From Streptomyces olivoverticillatus (GTDB lineage: Bacteria; Actinomycetota; Actinomycetes; Streptomycetales; Streptomycetaceae): a stretch of DNA of 64,000 bases. Shown here one piece after another: positions 35,083 to 46,754 of this stretch. Numbering within the stretch: position 1 is the stretch's first letter; each line of letters opens with the position of its first letter. A program made the translations under genes and the position numbers. The stretch spans positions 45,877-109,876 of the forward strand of contig NZ_JACHJH010000001.1 in the NCBI RefSeq assembly GCF_014203555.1, in the 5' to 3' direction. Below the pieces are notes generated by a model. That model saw nothing but the letters and a program-made list of their open reading frames with translations. It made no database searches and was not told the origin of the DNA.

Positions 35083-35955
35083 TCAGTGCGAGGCGCTCGG
35101 CGCGCCGTCGGCGGGCTCGGGGCCCGCCTTCGCCGTGCCGGACTCCGCCGCGGCCTTCTCGGCCGCCATGCGGGCTTCCGCCGCGCTGTTGATGGAGCGC
35201 CAGGCGGATTCCGCCGCCTGCTGCTCCGCTTCCTTCTTGCTGCGGCCGGTGCCGGTGCCGTACGCGACACCACCGACGCGGGCAGCAGCCGTGAAGGTCT
35301 TCTCGTGGTCCGGACCGGTCTCGGAGACCAGGTACTCGGGAACCCCGAGCCCCTCCGTGGCCGTCAGCTCCTGGAGGCTGGTCTTCCAGTCCAGGCCCGC
35401 GCCCAGGTTGGAGGACTTCTCGATCAGCGGATCGAAGAGCCTGTGCACCAGTTCGGCGGCGGCCTCCAGACCCTGGTCGAGGTAGACCGCGCCGATGACC
35501 GCTTCCAGGGTGTCCGCAAGGATGGACGCCTTGTCCCGGCCGCCCGTGCCCTCTTCGCCCCGGCCGAGCCGGATGAACGAGCCCAGGTCGAGCCCGCGGC
35601 CGACCTCCGCCAGCGCACGCGAGTTGACCACCGCGGCCCGCAGCTTGGCCAGCTGACCCTCGGGCAGGTCGGGGTGGATGCGGTAGAGCGTGTCCGTGAC
35701 CACCAGGCCCAGCACGGAGTCCCCGAGGAACTCCAGCCGCTCGTTGGTGGGCAGCCCGCCGTTCTCGTAGGCGAAGGAACGGTGAGTCAGCGCACGCACC
35801 AGAAGGGCGGTCTCGAGTCTGTACCCGAGCCGCCCTTCCAGAAGCGTGTGAGACGAGGCCGTGTCCGCCGATGCGGAATCCTGTCCGGAGACAAGTCCGG
35901 ATCCGGATCCGGAACCACTCCCGCGGTTGCGGGACGATGTAGTGGCGTCTGACAT
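35083..35955 (-). CDS. rnc: Ribonuclease III (AbsB)
   Basis: RNase III, 290 aa, cleaves double-stranded RNA; in S. coelicolor the gene is absB and mutants lose antibiotic production. The catalytic signature is [17 protein letters not shown], with further acidic residues in [13 protein letters not shown]. The dsRNA-binding domain ([20 protein letters not shown] to [16 protein letters not shown]) follows. N-terminal 35 residues are Ser/Gly/Asp-rich with a short SGSGSGSG run, and the C-terminal 45 are Ala/Lys/Glu-rich; both are extensions beyond the core. ATG at 35955 is chosen because it lies just after rpmF. It is third in the yceD-rpmF-rnc string. Confidence 0.97.
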   Translation of the reverse strand: MSDATTSSRNRGSGSGSGSGLVSGQDSASADTASSHTLLEGRLGYRLETALLVRALTHRSFAYENGGLPTNERLEFLGDSVLGLVVTDTLYRIHPDLPEGQLAKLRAAVVNSRALAEVGRGLDLGSFIRLGRGEEGTGGRDKASILADTLEAVIGAVYLDQGLEAAAELVHRLFDPLIEKSSNLGAGLDWKTSLQELTATEGLGVPEYLVSETGPDHEKTFTAAARVGGVAYGTGTGRSKKEAEQQAAESAWRSINSAAEARMAAEKAAAESGTAKAGPEPADGAPSASH

Positions 35956-35974
35956 GGAGCCTGTCACCCGCCGA

Positions 35975-36148
35975 TCAGACCGCGATGACCTGGCGCTTGT
36001 TGTAGGTGCCGCAGCTCGGGCACGCGATGTGCTGCTGCTTCGGCTCATGGCAGCTCTCGCATGCCACCAGGGTGGGGACCGCAGCCTTCCACTGCGACCG
36101 GCGGTGGCGCGTGTTGCTGCGCGACATCTTCCGCTTCGGAACAGCCAC
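35975..36148 (-). CDS. rpmF: Ribosomal protein bL32, zinc-binding (C+) form
   Basis: 50S protein L32, 57 aa, beginning [20 protein letters not shown]. Two CXXC pairs, CESC and CPSC, make this the zinc-binding form, usually replaced by a Cys-free paralogue under zinc limitation in Streptomyces. The GTG at 36148 has AGGAGAA about 8 nt upstream. It lies 2 nt after yceD and 19 nt before rnc, the conserved yceD-rpmF-rnc order. Confidence 0.97.
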   Translation of the reverse strand: MAVPKRKMSRSNTRHRRSQWKAAVPTLVACESCHEPKQQHIACPSCGTYNKRQVIAV

Positions 36149-36150
36149 GG

Positions 36151-36780
36151 CTACTTCTCCTGTGAGTCATCCCCGACGGAGCGGGGTGCGTTGTCCATCT
36201 CGCCGTCCTGGTCGGAACCGGCGAGTCCCTGCAGTGCCGCCCAACGAATGTCGACGGCGTCGTGATGGTGATCCGGGTCGTCCGCCAGCCGCGCTCCGCA
36301 CTCGGAGCACAGGCCGGGGCAGTCTTCCCGGCACACCGGCTGCAGCGGCAGTGTGAGCACCACCGCGTCCCGCAGCACGGGTTCGAGGTCGAACAAGTCG
36401 CCCTCGAGGAAGAGCATGTCCTCCTCGTCGTCCTCGGCGTCGTCGCCGGTGTCCGCGGGGCGGCTCCGGTCGTCGGCGTCGGGGTAGGAGTACATCTCCT
36501 GGAAGTCCGTCTCGAGCTCGCGCTCGATCGGCTCCAGACACCTTACGCACTCCCCGGTGAGCGGTGCACGGGCGGTGCCTGTGACGAGCACCCCTTCCAT
36601 GACCGACTCGAGCCGGATGTCCAGCTCCACCACGGCGCCTTCGGCCACGCCGATGACCTCGATACCGAGATCCTTGGGGGCGGGAACCGAGCGGGAGAGC
36701 CGCTTCAGCGCACCGGGACGCCGGCCCAGCTCGCGTGTGTCGAACACGAGAGGGTCACGGTGATCAAGGCGGGCGTTCAG
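36151..36780 (-). CDS. YceD/DUF177 family protein, likely CTG start
   Basis: This 209-aa protein of the YceD family (DUF177) is found next to rpmF in most bacteria and linked to 23S rRNA maturation in E. coli and plants. The conserved [20 protein letters not shown] opens it. The Cys signature [17 protein letters not shown] and [10 protein letters not shown] may bind zinc. A strongly acidic insert ([16 protein letters not shown]) lies between. The best start is CTG at 36780, which has AGGAAG 8 nt upstream and coincides with the conserved N-terminus; no ATG or GTG lies nearby. Confidence 0.92.
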   Translation of the reverse strand: MNARLDHRDPLVFDTRELGRRPGALKRLSRSVPAPKDLGIEVIGVAEGAVVELDIRLESVMEGVLVTGTARAPLTGECVRCLEPIERELETDFQEMYSYPDADDRSRPADTGDDAEDDEEDMLFLEGDLFDLEPVLRDAVVLTLPLQPVCREDCPGLCSECGARLADDPDHHHDAVDIRWAALQGLAGSDQDGEMDNAPRSVGDDSQEK

Positions 36781-36938
36781 GGCTTCCTGCTTTCTACGCT
36801 GCGGTGACGGCCGCCACGGGAGCACTGACGTGCGGCGGGCAGCCCGGATCGCGGACATACGCGCGACCGAAGAGCCAGGATACTGGACGGCCCGCCGTAG
36901 ACCCAATCCGCGCCCGGAGGGACGCATCGGACAGGCGG

Positions 36939-38063
36939 TCAGCGGCCCTGCTCGTACCGCCGGAGCTGGTCGAGGTCGATCATGCTGGTGTCGAACAGGC
37001 TCGTCTCGTCCAGCGTCGCACCGCCCTGGGAGTGGTGGTGCTGCGAGGGCTGGTGAGGCTGGTGGTGCTGAGGCTCGGCGGGTGTCTGGTAGCCCCCCGA
37101 GGCATAGCCCTGGCCCGCGCCGTCGTGCGGCGCCGCCCAGCCGTAGGCGTCCTGCTGGTAGCCGCCCTGGACGGCGTACGGGTCCGCCTGCGGCGCGTAG
37201 TGGGCGGGCTGCTGCTGGGGGTAGCCGTACGGGTCCTGGGCGGCGTACTCCGGGGCGGGCGCGGCGTAGTCGGACCAGGTGGCCTGCTGGGGCACCTGGT
37301 GCGCCTGGGGCGCCGCCACCGGCTCCTGGGGGGCCGCAAGACCGGCCAGGAAGTCCGCGTCGCTGGTGTGGCCCGCGTGCCCGGGGGCACCCTGCTCCGC
37401 CAGCGCGCCCAGCTCGTCCACCGGGCGGGCGCCCTGCAGCTTTTCCCGGCCGCGCGCGACCCCCTCCAGCGTCTTGGCCAGCACGGCCGAGACGGCGCCC
37501 AGCTTGGCGTCCACGTACTGATCGGCGCGCAGCCGCTGGGTGGCGGGGTCCGCGCTGGGCTCGGGCGCCTCCGGGTCCTCGCCCCCGTCGCCGTAGGCCC
37601 CGCCGCCCTGGCCGAGCAGCTTCTCGCGGCCGCGGTCGACCGAGCCGATGGTCTTGGTCAGGACGACCTCGAAGTTGGCGAGCTTGCTGTCGACGTAGTC
37701 GTCGGCCTCGGCCCGGATCTCGTCGGCCTCCCGGCGGGCCTCGGCGAGGATGCGGTCGGCCTCCTCCTGGGACTGCCGGGCCACCTCGGTGTCGGAGATC
37801 AGCGAACCGCGCTGGTCGCGCGCAGCCTGGAGGATCCGCTCGGCCTCCTCATGGGCGTCGGCCACCAGCTGCTCCCGCCCGCCGATGACCTCCTCGGCCC
37901 GCGCGAGCGAGCCGGGCAGCGCAGCCCGCACCTCTTCGAGCAGGGCCAGCAGCTCGGCCCGGTTGATCACACAGGAGGCCGACATGGGCATGGACCGGGC
38001 GCCCGCGACGGTCGTGACGATCTCGTCGAGCTTTCTCTGCACGTCCACCTTGACGCTCGCCAC
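36939..38063 (-). CDS. DivIVA-like coiled-coil protein with Gln/Tyr/His-rich tail
   Basis: This 374-aa protein has an N-terminal half that is a long coiled coil (e.g. SREQ-type AEEVIGGREQLVADAHEEAE and ADRILAEARREADEIRAEAD), like cell-division-initiation (DivIVA-family) proteins. The C-terminal 150 residues are low complexity: Pro/Gln/Tyr/Ala-rich with short repeats such as QDPYGYPQQQP and then His/Gln-rich. It ends in a conserved-looking acidic segment (LDETSLFDTSMIDLDQL). No membrane helix is present. The GTG at 38063 has GAAGAGA upstream. The role in polar growth is inferred from family resemblance. Confidence 0.82.
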   Translation of the reverse strand: MASVKVDVQRKLDEIVTTVAGARSMPMSASCVINRAELLALLEEVRAALPGSLARAEEVIGGREQLVADAHEEAERILQAARDQRGSLISDTEVARQSQEEADRILAEARREADEIRAEADDYVDSKLANFEVVLTKTIGSVDRGREKLLGQGGGAYGDGGEDPEAPEPSADPATQRLRADQYVDAKLGAVSAVLAKTLEGVARGREKLQGARPVDELGALAEQGAPGHAGHTSDADFLAGLAAPQEPVAAPQAHQVPQQATWSDYAAPAPEYAAQDPYGYPQQQPAHYAPQADPYAVQGGYQQDAYGWAAPHDGAGQGYASGGYQTPAEPQHHQPHQPSQHHHSQGGATLDETSLFDTSMIDLDQLRRYEQGR

Positions 38064-38145
38064 TCTCTTCTACGGACGGGAACGAACGGGACGACTGTAC
38101 GGCCGCCGCGCCCGCCCCGGCGGCCACTGACGGCGCGTCAGCGCA

Positions 38146-38625
38146 TCACTTATGGGTGAGCCGTTCGCCGAGGGCCTCCAGCACCAGCGGCGGCACCAGG
38201 TGGGAGACGTCGCCGCCCCAGGCCGCCACCTCCTTGACCAGGCTGGAGGAGAGGAAGCTGTAGGTGGGGTTGGTGGGCACGAAGAGGGTCTCGACGCCCG
38301 AGAGGCCGTTGTTCATCTGGGCCATCTGCAGCTCGTAGTCGAAGTCGCTGACGGCCCGCAGCCCCTTGACGATGGCGGGGATGTCGCGCTGCTTGCAGAA
38401 GTCGACGAGCAGTCCGTGGAAGGCCTCCACCTTCACATTGCCGTACTCGGCGGTGACCTGCCGCAGCAGGTCTATCCGCTCGTCGACGGTGAACAGGCCC
38501 TGCTTGGACTTATTGATCATCACGGCGACGTAGACCACGTCGTACAGCTTGGAAGCGCGGGCGATGATGTCGAGGTGTCCATTGGTGACGGGGTCGAACG
38601 ACCCCGGACAGACGGCGCGGCGCAA
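38146..38625 (-). CDS. coaD: Phosphopantetheine adenylyltransferase
   Basis: CoaD, 159 aa, makes dephospho-CoA from 4'-phosphopantetheine and ATP. The N-terminus [20 protein letters not shown] contains the T/HxGH nucleotidyltransferase motif. [20 protein letters not shown] and [16 protein letters not shown] complete the active site. The TTG at 38625 is preferred (GAGGAA upstream and exact family start) over the ATG at 38655. It follows rsmD by 26 nt. Confidence 0.97.
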   Translation of the reverse strand: MRRAVCPGSFDPVTNGHLDIIARASKLYDVVYVAVMINKSKQGLFTVDERIDLLRQVTAEYGNVKVEAFHGLLVDFCKQRDIPAIVKGLRAVSDFDYELQMAQMNNGLSGVETLFVPTNPTYSFLSSSLVKEVAAWGGDVSHLVPPLVLEALGERLTHK

Positions 38626-38651
38626 CGGTGTTTCCTCGCTCTCCGGTCCAT

Positions 38652-39251
38652 TCATGACGTGGCTGATGCCGAATCGGCGGCACACGCCGAAGCGGCGCGA
38701 CCGTACCAAAGCGTCCCCTCGCCGTAGCGACGGGCCCTCAGTGCGTCGAACCCCTCCGGCCAGCGGAATTCACCGCCTCTGGTGCTGCGCTCCACGGTGA
38801 CGAGCGCCTCGTCGGCGAGCCAGCCCCCGGCGCGGAGTGTGAGGAGGATCTCCCGGAGGTCCTCGTCGGTCACGGCGTAGGGCGGGTCGAGGAAGACCAC
38901 GTCGTACGGGCTCTGCGGGGCCGGGCCCGCGACGATCTGCTCGGCCTTGCCGGCGCGCACCTCGGCGCCCGGCAGCCCGATCACGCGGACGTTCTCCCGG
39001 ATGACGCGGACGGCGCGGGCGTCGGCCTCCACCAGCATGGCGTGCGCGGCCCCGCGCGAGAGCGCCTCCAGGCCGACCGCACCCGAGCCCCCGTAGAGAT
39101 CGAGCACGCGCGCGCCGTCCAGGGTGCCCAGGAAGGAGACCCAGGTGGAGAAGAGGCCCTCGCGCGCCCGGTCGGAGGTGGGGCGGGTGCCGGTGCCGGG
39201 CGGCACGGCCAGGCGGCGTCCGCCGGCGGTGCCGGCGATCACGCGGGTCAT
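38652..39251 (-). CDS. rsmD: 16S rRNA m2G966 methyltransferase RsmD
   Basis: RsmD, 199 aa, methylates G966 of 16S rRNA in assembled 30S subunits. Motifs: [18 protein letters not shown] at the start, SAM-binding [20 protein letters not shown], and the catalytic [10 protein letters not shown]. The C-terminal 15 residues are Ala/Ser-rich. It forms the conserved rsmD-coaD pair. Confidence 0.96.
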   Translation of the reverse strand: MTRVIAGTAGGRRLAVPPGTGTRPTSDRAREGLFSTWVSFLGTLDGARVLDLYGGSGAVGLEALSRGAAHAMLVEADARAVRVIRENVRVIGLPGAEVRAGKAEQIVAGPAPQSPYDVVFLDPPYAVTDEDLREILLTLRAGGWLADEALVTVERSTRGGEFRWPEGFDALRARRYGEGTLWYGRAASACAADSASATS

Positions 39252-39341
39252 GGTTCCTCGAGTCCTTCGCGGTGTGGTGACGGGGCGGCGAGGCGCCGGA
39301 ACGCGACCGCCGCCCCATCAGCCTAGGGCGTCGGCGGCGGG

Positions 39342-39860
39342 TCAGTCCTGCGGTGTCTGTCCGGCCGCCCCGACCAGGGCAGGCGAGGCGTAGCGCGACC
39401 AGGACAGGCAGCCGTCGGGCGGGCAGTACTCCGGGCGGCGCGGGTCGTGCCCCAGCTCGCGGAGCTTGGTGCGCACCGAGTCGGGGGTGCGGCCGAAGCG
39501 GGCGGCTATCCGGGCGATGGTCTCGCCGGCGTGGAAGCGCTGGGCGAGATCCTCCTCGTGCTGGGGCACCCAGGGGGCGCCGTGGCCGGGGAAGAGCTCG
39601 CGCAGCACGTCGCGGTCCGGGATGGGCTCGGCGACGTCGGCGACGAGGGCGAGGGCGCGCAGGGCCCGGTTGAGGGCGATGCGCAGGGACGGGGTCTCGG
39701 CGAGGGGCAGGGTCAGGGCGCCGGAGGCCAGCAGGGTCTCCGGGGAGTCCTCGTGCCAGCCGGTGAGGGTGAGGGTGACGGTGGTGTCGTCGTCGCTGGC
39801 GAGCTCGATGCGGAAGACCTTGTCGCCGAGCGGCAGTTCATTGATGTGACGGAACGACAT
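39342..39860 (-). CDS. Unknown protein with C-terminal helix-turn-helix
   Basis: This 172-aa protein begins MSFRHINELPLGDKVFRIEL. The N-terminal part is rich in beta-strand-forming Thr/Leu (TTVTLTLTGWHEDSPETLL). The C-terminal part reads like an HTH (AQRFHAGETIARIAARFGRT) and ends in CPPDGCLSWSRYA. It has no signal peptide. It lies between recG and rsmD in an otherwise housekeeping string; I do not recognise its family and assign no function beyond possible DNA binding. Confidence 0.72.
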   Translation of the reverse strand: MSFRHINELPLGDKVFRIELASDDDTTVTLTLTGWHEDSPETLLASGALTLPLAETPSLRIALNRALRALALVADVAEPIPDRDVLRELFPGHGAPWVPQHEEDLAQRFHAGETIARIAARFGRTPDSVRTKLRELGHDPRRPEYCPPDGCLSWSRYASPALVGAAGQTPQD

Positions 39861-39944
39861 GAAAGAGCCCCCTGTGGTCCAAGTCGGCCCATCCGGTAGT
39901 GGATTGGCTCGGACTGTGTCCATTCTCCCAGGGGGGTCTGACAA

Positions 39945-42218
<2,274 letters not shown>

Positions 42219-42302
42219 TGCACACCACGGCAGTGACAGCCGGGCGTCGGCGGCACGTTTCGGCGCCTGCCGTCCACCCCTCGTCCGCCCGCCGTCCGAT
42301 CG

Positions 42303-43973
42303 CTATTCGATGCCGATGATCAGGGGCGCGGACTGCTGTCCGCCGTGGTAGACGACCGTGTCGACGGCCAGGTGGCCGCGGCGTACGTGCCGCCGGAGGC
42401 GGTCCGCGACCGCGTCCGGCACCCCGGCGCCCAGGACGAGGGTGACCATCTCGCCCCCGGCGGCGAGCATCCGGTCCAGCACTGTCTCGGCGGTGCTGGC
42501 CAGCTCTTCGCCGATGACGGCCACGTCACCGTCGATCAGGCCGAGGACGTCCCCCGCCTGGCACACGCCGGCCATCGTCCAGGACTGCCGCTCGGCGACG
42601 CACAGCTCGGCGTAGCGGGTTGCGCCTGCGGCGGAGGTCATGGCCACGACGTCCTCGTCGAAGCGCCGGCCGGGCTCGTGGACGGCGAGGGCGGCGATGC
42701 CCTGCACCGGGGAGCGGGTCGGGATGAGGGCGACGCGCACGCCCTCGGTGCGGGCCTCCTCGGCCGCGACGGCCGCGGTGTGCCGCAGCTCGGCGTCGTT
42801 GGGCAGCAGGACGACCTCGCGGGCGTGCGCCCGGCGGACGGCCTCGACGAGTTCCCCGCTGGCGGGCGCCTCGCCGGGCCGGACGCCCACGACGGTGGCC
42901 CCGGCCTCCGCGCACAGGGCCGCCAGGCCCTCGCCGGGCACCACGCAGACCACGGCGCGCTGGACGCGCTCGCGGGTGTGGGTGGCGGCCACGCGCGCGG
43001 CGCCGAAGTGGGTGATGCGCACGCGGTGCGGGCGCCCGGCCTCGATGCCCGCCTCCACGGCGGCACCGGCGTCGTCGACGTGGACGTGGACGTTCCACAG
43101 CCCGTCGCCGCCCACGACGACCAGGGATTCGCCGAGGGCGTCGAGCCGGGTGCGCAGCCGGGCGACGGCCTCGTCGTCCGCCTCCAGGAGGTAGATCACC
43201 TCGAAGGCAGGCTCGGCGCCGTGCACCGGGGTGCCGCCGAGGTCGGCGGGGCAGCCTTCCGCCGCCCACGCGCGCGTGGCGCGAGGCGGGGCGGCCGGCA
43301 GCGGCTCGGTGGCCGGTTTCCCGCCTTCCAGTGCGCCCACGAGCGCGCCCAGGACCTCCACCAGCCCCTTGCCGCCCGCGTCGACCACTCCGGCCCGGCC
43401 CAGGACGTCCAGCTGCCCGGGGGTCGCCTCCAGGGCCGTACGGGCCCCCTCGTACGCGGCGCGGGCCACGTCGGCGCAGTCGGCGCCCCCGGTGGCCGAG
43501 GCGGCGTCCGCGGCCGCCACGGCCACGGTGAGCACGGTGCCCTCGACCGGGCGGGCCACGCCTTCGTACGCGGACACGACGGCCCGCCGCAGGGCCTGCC
43601 GGAGCCGCTCGGCGTCGTCAAGGGTGCGGTGACCTTCGTCACCGGGGGTGAGGGTCTCGGCCACGCCGCGCAGCAGCTGGGCGAGGATCGTGCCGGAATT
43701 GCCGCGGGCCCCTATGAGCGCGCCGTGCGCCATTGCGCGGACGGCCTCGGCCAGGCCGGGGCGGGAGCCCGGGCCCTCGGTGGCGTGGCCGTCGAAGACG
43801 GCGTCGACGGCCCGGGCGGCGGATTCGACGGTCAGGTAGAGGTTGGTGCCGGTGTCGCCGTCCGCGACCGGGTAGACGTTGATCGCGTCGATCTCCTCGC
43901 GCGCCCGGCCGAGCGCGTCGAGCGCCAGAGCGCACCAGGTGCGTACCGCATCGGCGTCCAGCGTGGGCGGCAC
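42303..43973 (-). CDS. DAK2-domain protein, fatty acid kinase FakA-like (YloV)
   Basis: This is a 556-aa YloV/FakA-family protein. The Dak2 kinase domain starts with DADAVRTWCALALDALGRAR and carries INVYPVADGDTGTNLYLT, the metal/ATP-binding motif. The central and C-terminal parts resemble the FakA regulatory domains. In firmicutes FakA phosphorylates fatty acids bound to FakB. The GTG at 43973 has a full GAGGAGGA ribosome site and fits the family N-terminus; the frame extends upstream without support. It is followed by recG in the conserved order, with rpmB divergent. Confidence 0.92.
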   Translation of the reverse strand: MPPTLDADAVRTWCALALDALGRAREEIDAINVYPVADGDTGTNLYLTVESAARAVDAVFDGHATEGPGSRPGLAEAVRAMAHGALIGARGNSGTILAQLLRGVAETLTPGDEGHRTLDDAERLRQALRRAVVSAYEGVARPVEGTVLTVAVAAADAASATGGADCADVARAAYEGARTALEATPGQLDVLGRAGVVDAGGKGLVEVLGALVGALEGGKPATEPLPAAPPRATRAWAAEGCPADLGGTPVHGAEPAFEVIYLLEADDEAVARLRTRLDALGESLVVVGGDGLWNVHVHVDDAGAAVEAGIEAGRPHRVRITHFGAARVAATHTRERVQRAVVCVVPGEGLAALCAEAGATVVGVRPGEAPASGELVEAVRRAHAREVVLLPNDAELRHTAAVAAEEARTEGVRVALIPTRSPVQGIAALAVHEPGRRFDEDVVAMTSAAGATRYAELCVAERQSWTMAGVCQAGDVLGLIDGDVAVIGEELASTAETVLDRMLAAGGEMVTLVLGAGVPDAVADRLRRHVRRGHLAVDTVVYHGGQQSAPLIIGIE

Positions 43974-44230
43974 CTGTGTCCTCCTCGGAGTGCTCGGGGC
44001 TGTGGCATCGGGGCTGTGGCAGTGGGCAGAGTAGTCCCGCCGGGGTGCGAAGCGGGCAGGCCGGGCGGGGTCCGGGCCGGTCATGGTAGTTTCGTTGTCC
44101 AGGAGCGGTCGTTGTATGCTGCTCCGGTTGCCTGACGAGAGTCGGGCCATATCCCCTGGCAAGCCGGTCACCACCGACTTAGGTACGCCGGGATTTCCCG
44201 TAAGTGCATCTGAAGTCTTTGGAGTGACCC

Positions 44231-44416
44231 GTGGCTGCCAACTGCGACGTCTGCGGCAAGGGGCCGGGCTTCGGCAACAACATTTCGCACTCGCACCGCC
44301 GTACGTCCCGTCGCTGGAACCCCAACATCCAGCGTGTGCGTGCCGTGGTCGGTCGGACGCCGAAGCGCCTCAACGTCTGCACCTCGTGCATCAAGGCCGG
44401 CAAGGTCTCGCGCTAA
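44231..44416 (+). CDS. rpmB: Ribosomal protein bL28, zinc-binding (C+) form
   Basis: 50S protein L28, 61 aa: [20 protein letters not shown] and [12 protein letters not shown]. The pairs CDVC and CTSC show the zinc-binding form. The GTG at 44231 has GGAG about 8 nt upstream. A TATGCT -10-like hexamer at 44115-44120 could serve it. It is the only plus-strand gene in this part and is divergent from the DAK gene. Confidence 0.97.
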   Translation: MAANCDVCGKGPGFGNNISHSHRRTSRRWNPNIQRVRAVVGRTPKRLNVCTSCIKAGKVSR

Positions 44417-44450
44417 CTAGCTAGTAGCGCGGCAGCTTCGCCGCCTTGAA

Positions 44451-44482
44451 AACCGGTCCACCTTAGGGTGGGCCGGTTTTTT
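44451..44482 (+). terminator. rpmB terminator
   Basis: Stem of 12 bp with one G-U pair (44451-44462 with 44467-44478, loop TTAG) running into TTTTTT (44477-44482). Confidence 0.93.
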
Positions 44483-44564
44483 GCGTTCCGCTTCTCTTGT
44501 GGGTCGCTCTCTTACGGGCCGCCCTTTGTGTTCCGATCGAAATCCAGCGCGTTCCGCCGGGAAT

Positions 44565-45362
44565 TCAGCCCGTCCGGCGCAGGTTCCACCCGTGGTCCAC
44601 CGGGCCGATGCCCTCCCCCAGCGGGAAGCCGCCCGCGATCGCGCCCGTGACGTACTCCTTGGCCGCCGTCACGGCCGTCGGCACGGTCCGGCCCTTGGCC
44701 AGCTCCGAGGCGATGGCCGACGCCAGCGTGCAGCCCGTGCCGTGCGTGTGCCGGTTGTCCAGGCGGGCCGAGCGCAGCCAGCGCTCCTCGGTGCCGTCCG
44801 TCAGGAGGTCCACCGCGTCGCCGGAGAGGTGACCGCCCTTGACGAGCACCCAGCGCGGCCCGTACGCCAGCACCGCCTCGGCGGCCCGCCGCAGATCGGC
44901 CTCGGAGGCCACCTGTACGCCCGTCAGCCAGGCGACCTCGTCCAGGTTGGGCGTGACGACCGTGGCGGCCGGCAGCAGGCGGGTGCGGACCGCTTCGAGG
45001 GCCGAGGCGGCCAGCAGGGCGTCGCCGTGCTTGGAGATGCCGACCGGGTCGACGACGACGGGGGCGGTCACGTCCGCGAGGAGGTCGGCGACGGTCCGGA
45101 CCAGCTCGGCCGAGGCCAGCATGCCGGTCTTGACGGCCTGGACCCCGATGTCGTCGACGACGCTGCGGAACTGGGCCCGTACCGCCTCGGCGGGCAGCGG
45201 CCAGACGCCCTGGACGCCGCGGGAGTTCTGAGCGGTGACGGCGGTGAGCACGCTCATGCCGTGCACGCCCAGCGCGAGCATCGTCTTGAGGTCGGCCTGG
45301 ATGCCCGCACCGCCGCCGGAGTCGGATCCGGCGACGGTCAGCACCCTCGGGGGTATGCGCAT
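44565..45362 (-). CDS. thiD: Hydroxymethylpyrimidine/phosphomethylpyrimidine kinase
   Basis: ThiD, 265 aa, phosphorylates HMP and HMP-P for thiamine synthesis. It is a ribokinase-family fold: [20 protein letters not shown] at the N-terminus and the anion-hole [17 protein letters not shown] near the end, with the catalytic acid in [11 protein letters not shown]. It is 20 nt downstream of thiL, forming a thiamine pair. Confidence 0.97.
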   Translation of the reverse strand: MRIPPRVLTVAGSDSGGGAGIQADLKTMLALGVHGMSVLTAVTAQNSRGVQGVWPLPAEAVRAQFRSVVDDIGVQAVKTGMLASAELVRTVADLLADVTAPVVVDPVGISKHGDALLAASALEAVRTRLLPAATVVTPNLDEVAWLTGVQVASEADLRRAAEAVLAYGPRWVLVKGGHLSGDAVDLLTDGTEERWLRSARLDNRHTHGTGCTLASAIASELAKGRTVPTAVTAAKEYVTGAIAGGFPLGEGIGPVDHGWNLRRTG

Positions 45363-45382
45363 GGACCCGAATCTAGTCCGTT

Positions 45383-46354
45383 CTAGTCGTCGGGTTCCGT
45401 GTCGCCGAAGTGGTCCCAGCCGCCCGCCTTGTCCCAGGGGGCGCCGTCGACGGTCACCTGCGGCAGAGCGGAGGGGTTGACCACCTCGCCGATGACCTTC
45501 CAGCGGGCCGGGAGCTTCACGTCCGACGGGAAGGTCGCCACGATGGCGTGGTCCTCTCCTCCGGTCAGCACCCACTGCAGCGGGTCGACGCCGACCGCCT
45601 GCCCGATGTCGGACATCTGCGTGGGCACGTCGATGGCGGCCGTGCGCAGGTCGATGCGGACCTTGCTGGCCTCGGCGATGTGCCCGAGGTCGGCGATGAG
45701 GCCGTCGCTGACGTCCGTCATGGCGGTGGCGCCGAGCGCGGCCGCGGCGGGACCCGCGTGGTACGGCGGCTCGGGGCGCCGGTGGGCCTCGACGAAGGCG
45801 CGCGGCGAGCGGAAGCCCCGGGAGAGCACGGCCAGGCCGGCCGCGGACCAGCCCAGCCAGCCGGTGACCGCGACGACGTCGCCGGCGCGGGCCCCGGAGC
45901 GGGTGACCGGCTCGTGGTTGCGCAGATCGCCCAGGGCCGTGATGGCGACGGTGATGGTCTCGCCGCGCACGACGTCGCCGCCGACCACCGCGGCGCCCGC
46001 GACCTGACATTCGTCGCGGATTCCGTCCATGAGCTCGGTCGGCCAGGTGGCGGGGAGCTCGGCGGGCACCACGAGCGCGAGCAGGACGGCGGTGGGGACC
46101 GCGCCCATGGCGGCGATGTCGGCCAGGTTCTGGGCCGCAGCCTTGCGTCCGACGTCGTAGGCGGTGGACCAGTCACGGCGGAAGTGCCGCCCCTCCAGAA
46201 GCACATCCGTACTGGCCACGACCCTGCGGTCGGGCGCTGCGACCACCGCGGCGTCGTCGCCCGGGCCGAGCCGGACCGCCGGGGTGGTGGTGAGCCGGGA
46301 GGTCAGCTCTCTGATGAGCCCGAACTCCCCCAACTCGCCCACGGTGCCTTTCAC
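45383..46354 (-). CDS. thiL: Thiamine-monophosphate kinase
   Basis: ThiL, 323 aa, makes thiamine pyrophosphate from thiamine monophosphate. Motifs: [59 protein letters not shown] and [10 protein letters not shown]. The GTG at 46354 ([18 protein letters not shown]) has GAGGAGG upstream. Together with thiD it supplies the late steps of thiamine activation; no TPP riboswitch is visible upstream. Confidence 0.97.
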   Translation of the reverse strand: MKGTVGELGEFGLIRELTSRLTTTPAVRLGPGDDAAVVAAPDRRVVASTDVLLEGRHFRRDWSTAYDVGRKAAAQNLADIAAMGAVPTAVLLALVVPAELPATWPTELMDGIRDECQVAGAAVVGGDVVRGETITVAITALGDLRNHEPVTRSGARAGDVVAVTGWLGWSAAGLAVLSRGFRSPRAFVEAHRRPEPPYHAGPAAAALGATAMTDVSDGLIADLGHIAEASKVRIDLRTAAIDVPTQMSDIGQAVGVDPLQWVLTGGEDHAIVATFPSDVKLPARWKVIGEVVNPSALPQVTVDGAPWDKAGGWDHFGDTEPDD

Positions 46355-46500
46355 TGAGCTCCTCCTCGGAGTTTCCGGAGTATCGGTTTCCGCGTGCGCC
46401 GCGCCGCGCAGGCCGCGCGGGTCTCCCCGCGCCGTGCGGCGACGCGGTACCGTGGCGTCTCTTCTCCCCACATGATCCTCGAAGCCGCCCTGGAGGTTCC

Positions 46501-46734
46501 GTGGTACAGGCGTACATCCTGATCCAGACCGAGGTCGGCAAAGCGTCGACCGTGGCCGAAGTCATCGGAAAGATCACGGGAGTGATCCAGGCCGAGGACG
46601 TCACCGGGCCGTACGACGTCATCGTGCGCGCCCAGGCCGACACCGTGGACGAACTCGGCCGCATGGTGGTCGCCAAGGTCCAGCAAGTGGACGGCATCAC
46701 CCGCACTCTGACCTGCCCGGTCGTCCATCTGTAG
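46501..46734 (+). CDS. Stand-alone Lrp/AsnC ligand-binding (RAM) domain protein
   Basis: This 77-aa protein is only a RAM/SAM-like alpha-beta domain (VQAYILIQTEVGKASTVAEV, GPYDVIVRAQADTVDELGRM) with no helix-turn-helix. Such single-domain members assemble as rings of dimers and may bind amino acids or full Lrp proteins. GTG start at 46501 with GGAGG upstream. It is divergent from thiL and 20 nt before the DUF3515 lipoprotein gene, so probably co-transcribed. Confidence 0.92.
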   Translation: MVQAYILIQTEVGKASTVAEVIGKITGVIQAEDVTGPYDVIVRAQADTVDELGRMVVAKVQQVDGITRTLTCPVVHL

Positions 46735-46754
46735 CTCCCCCGTATGCTCGGCCG

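Noticed and set aside
42345..44135. 596-codon open frame antisense to the DAK-domain gene
   Set aside because: Shadow frame; Gly/Asp/Val-rich with no motif.
46355..46500. Possible TPP riboswitch before thiL
   Set aside because: No CTGAGA/ACCTGA-type thi-box elements are visible in the short leader.
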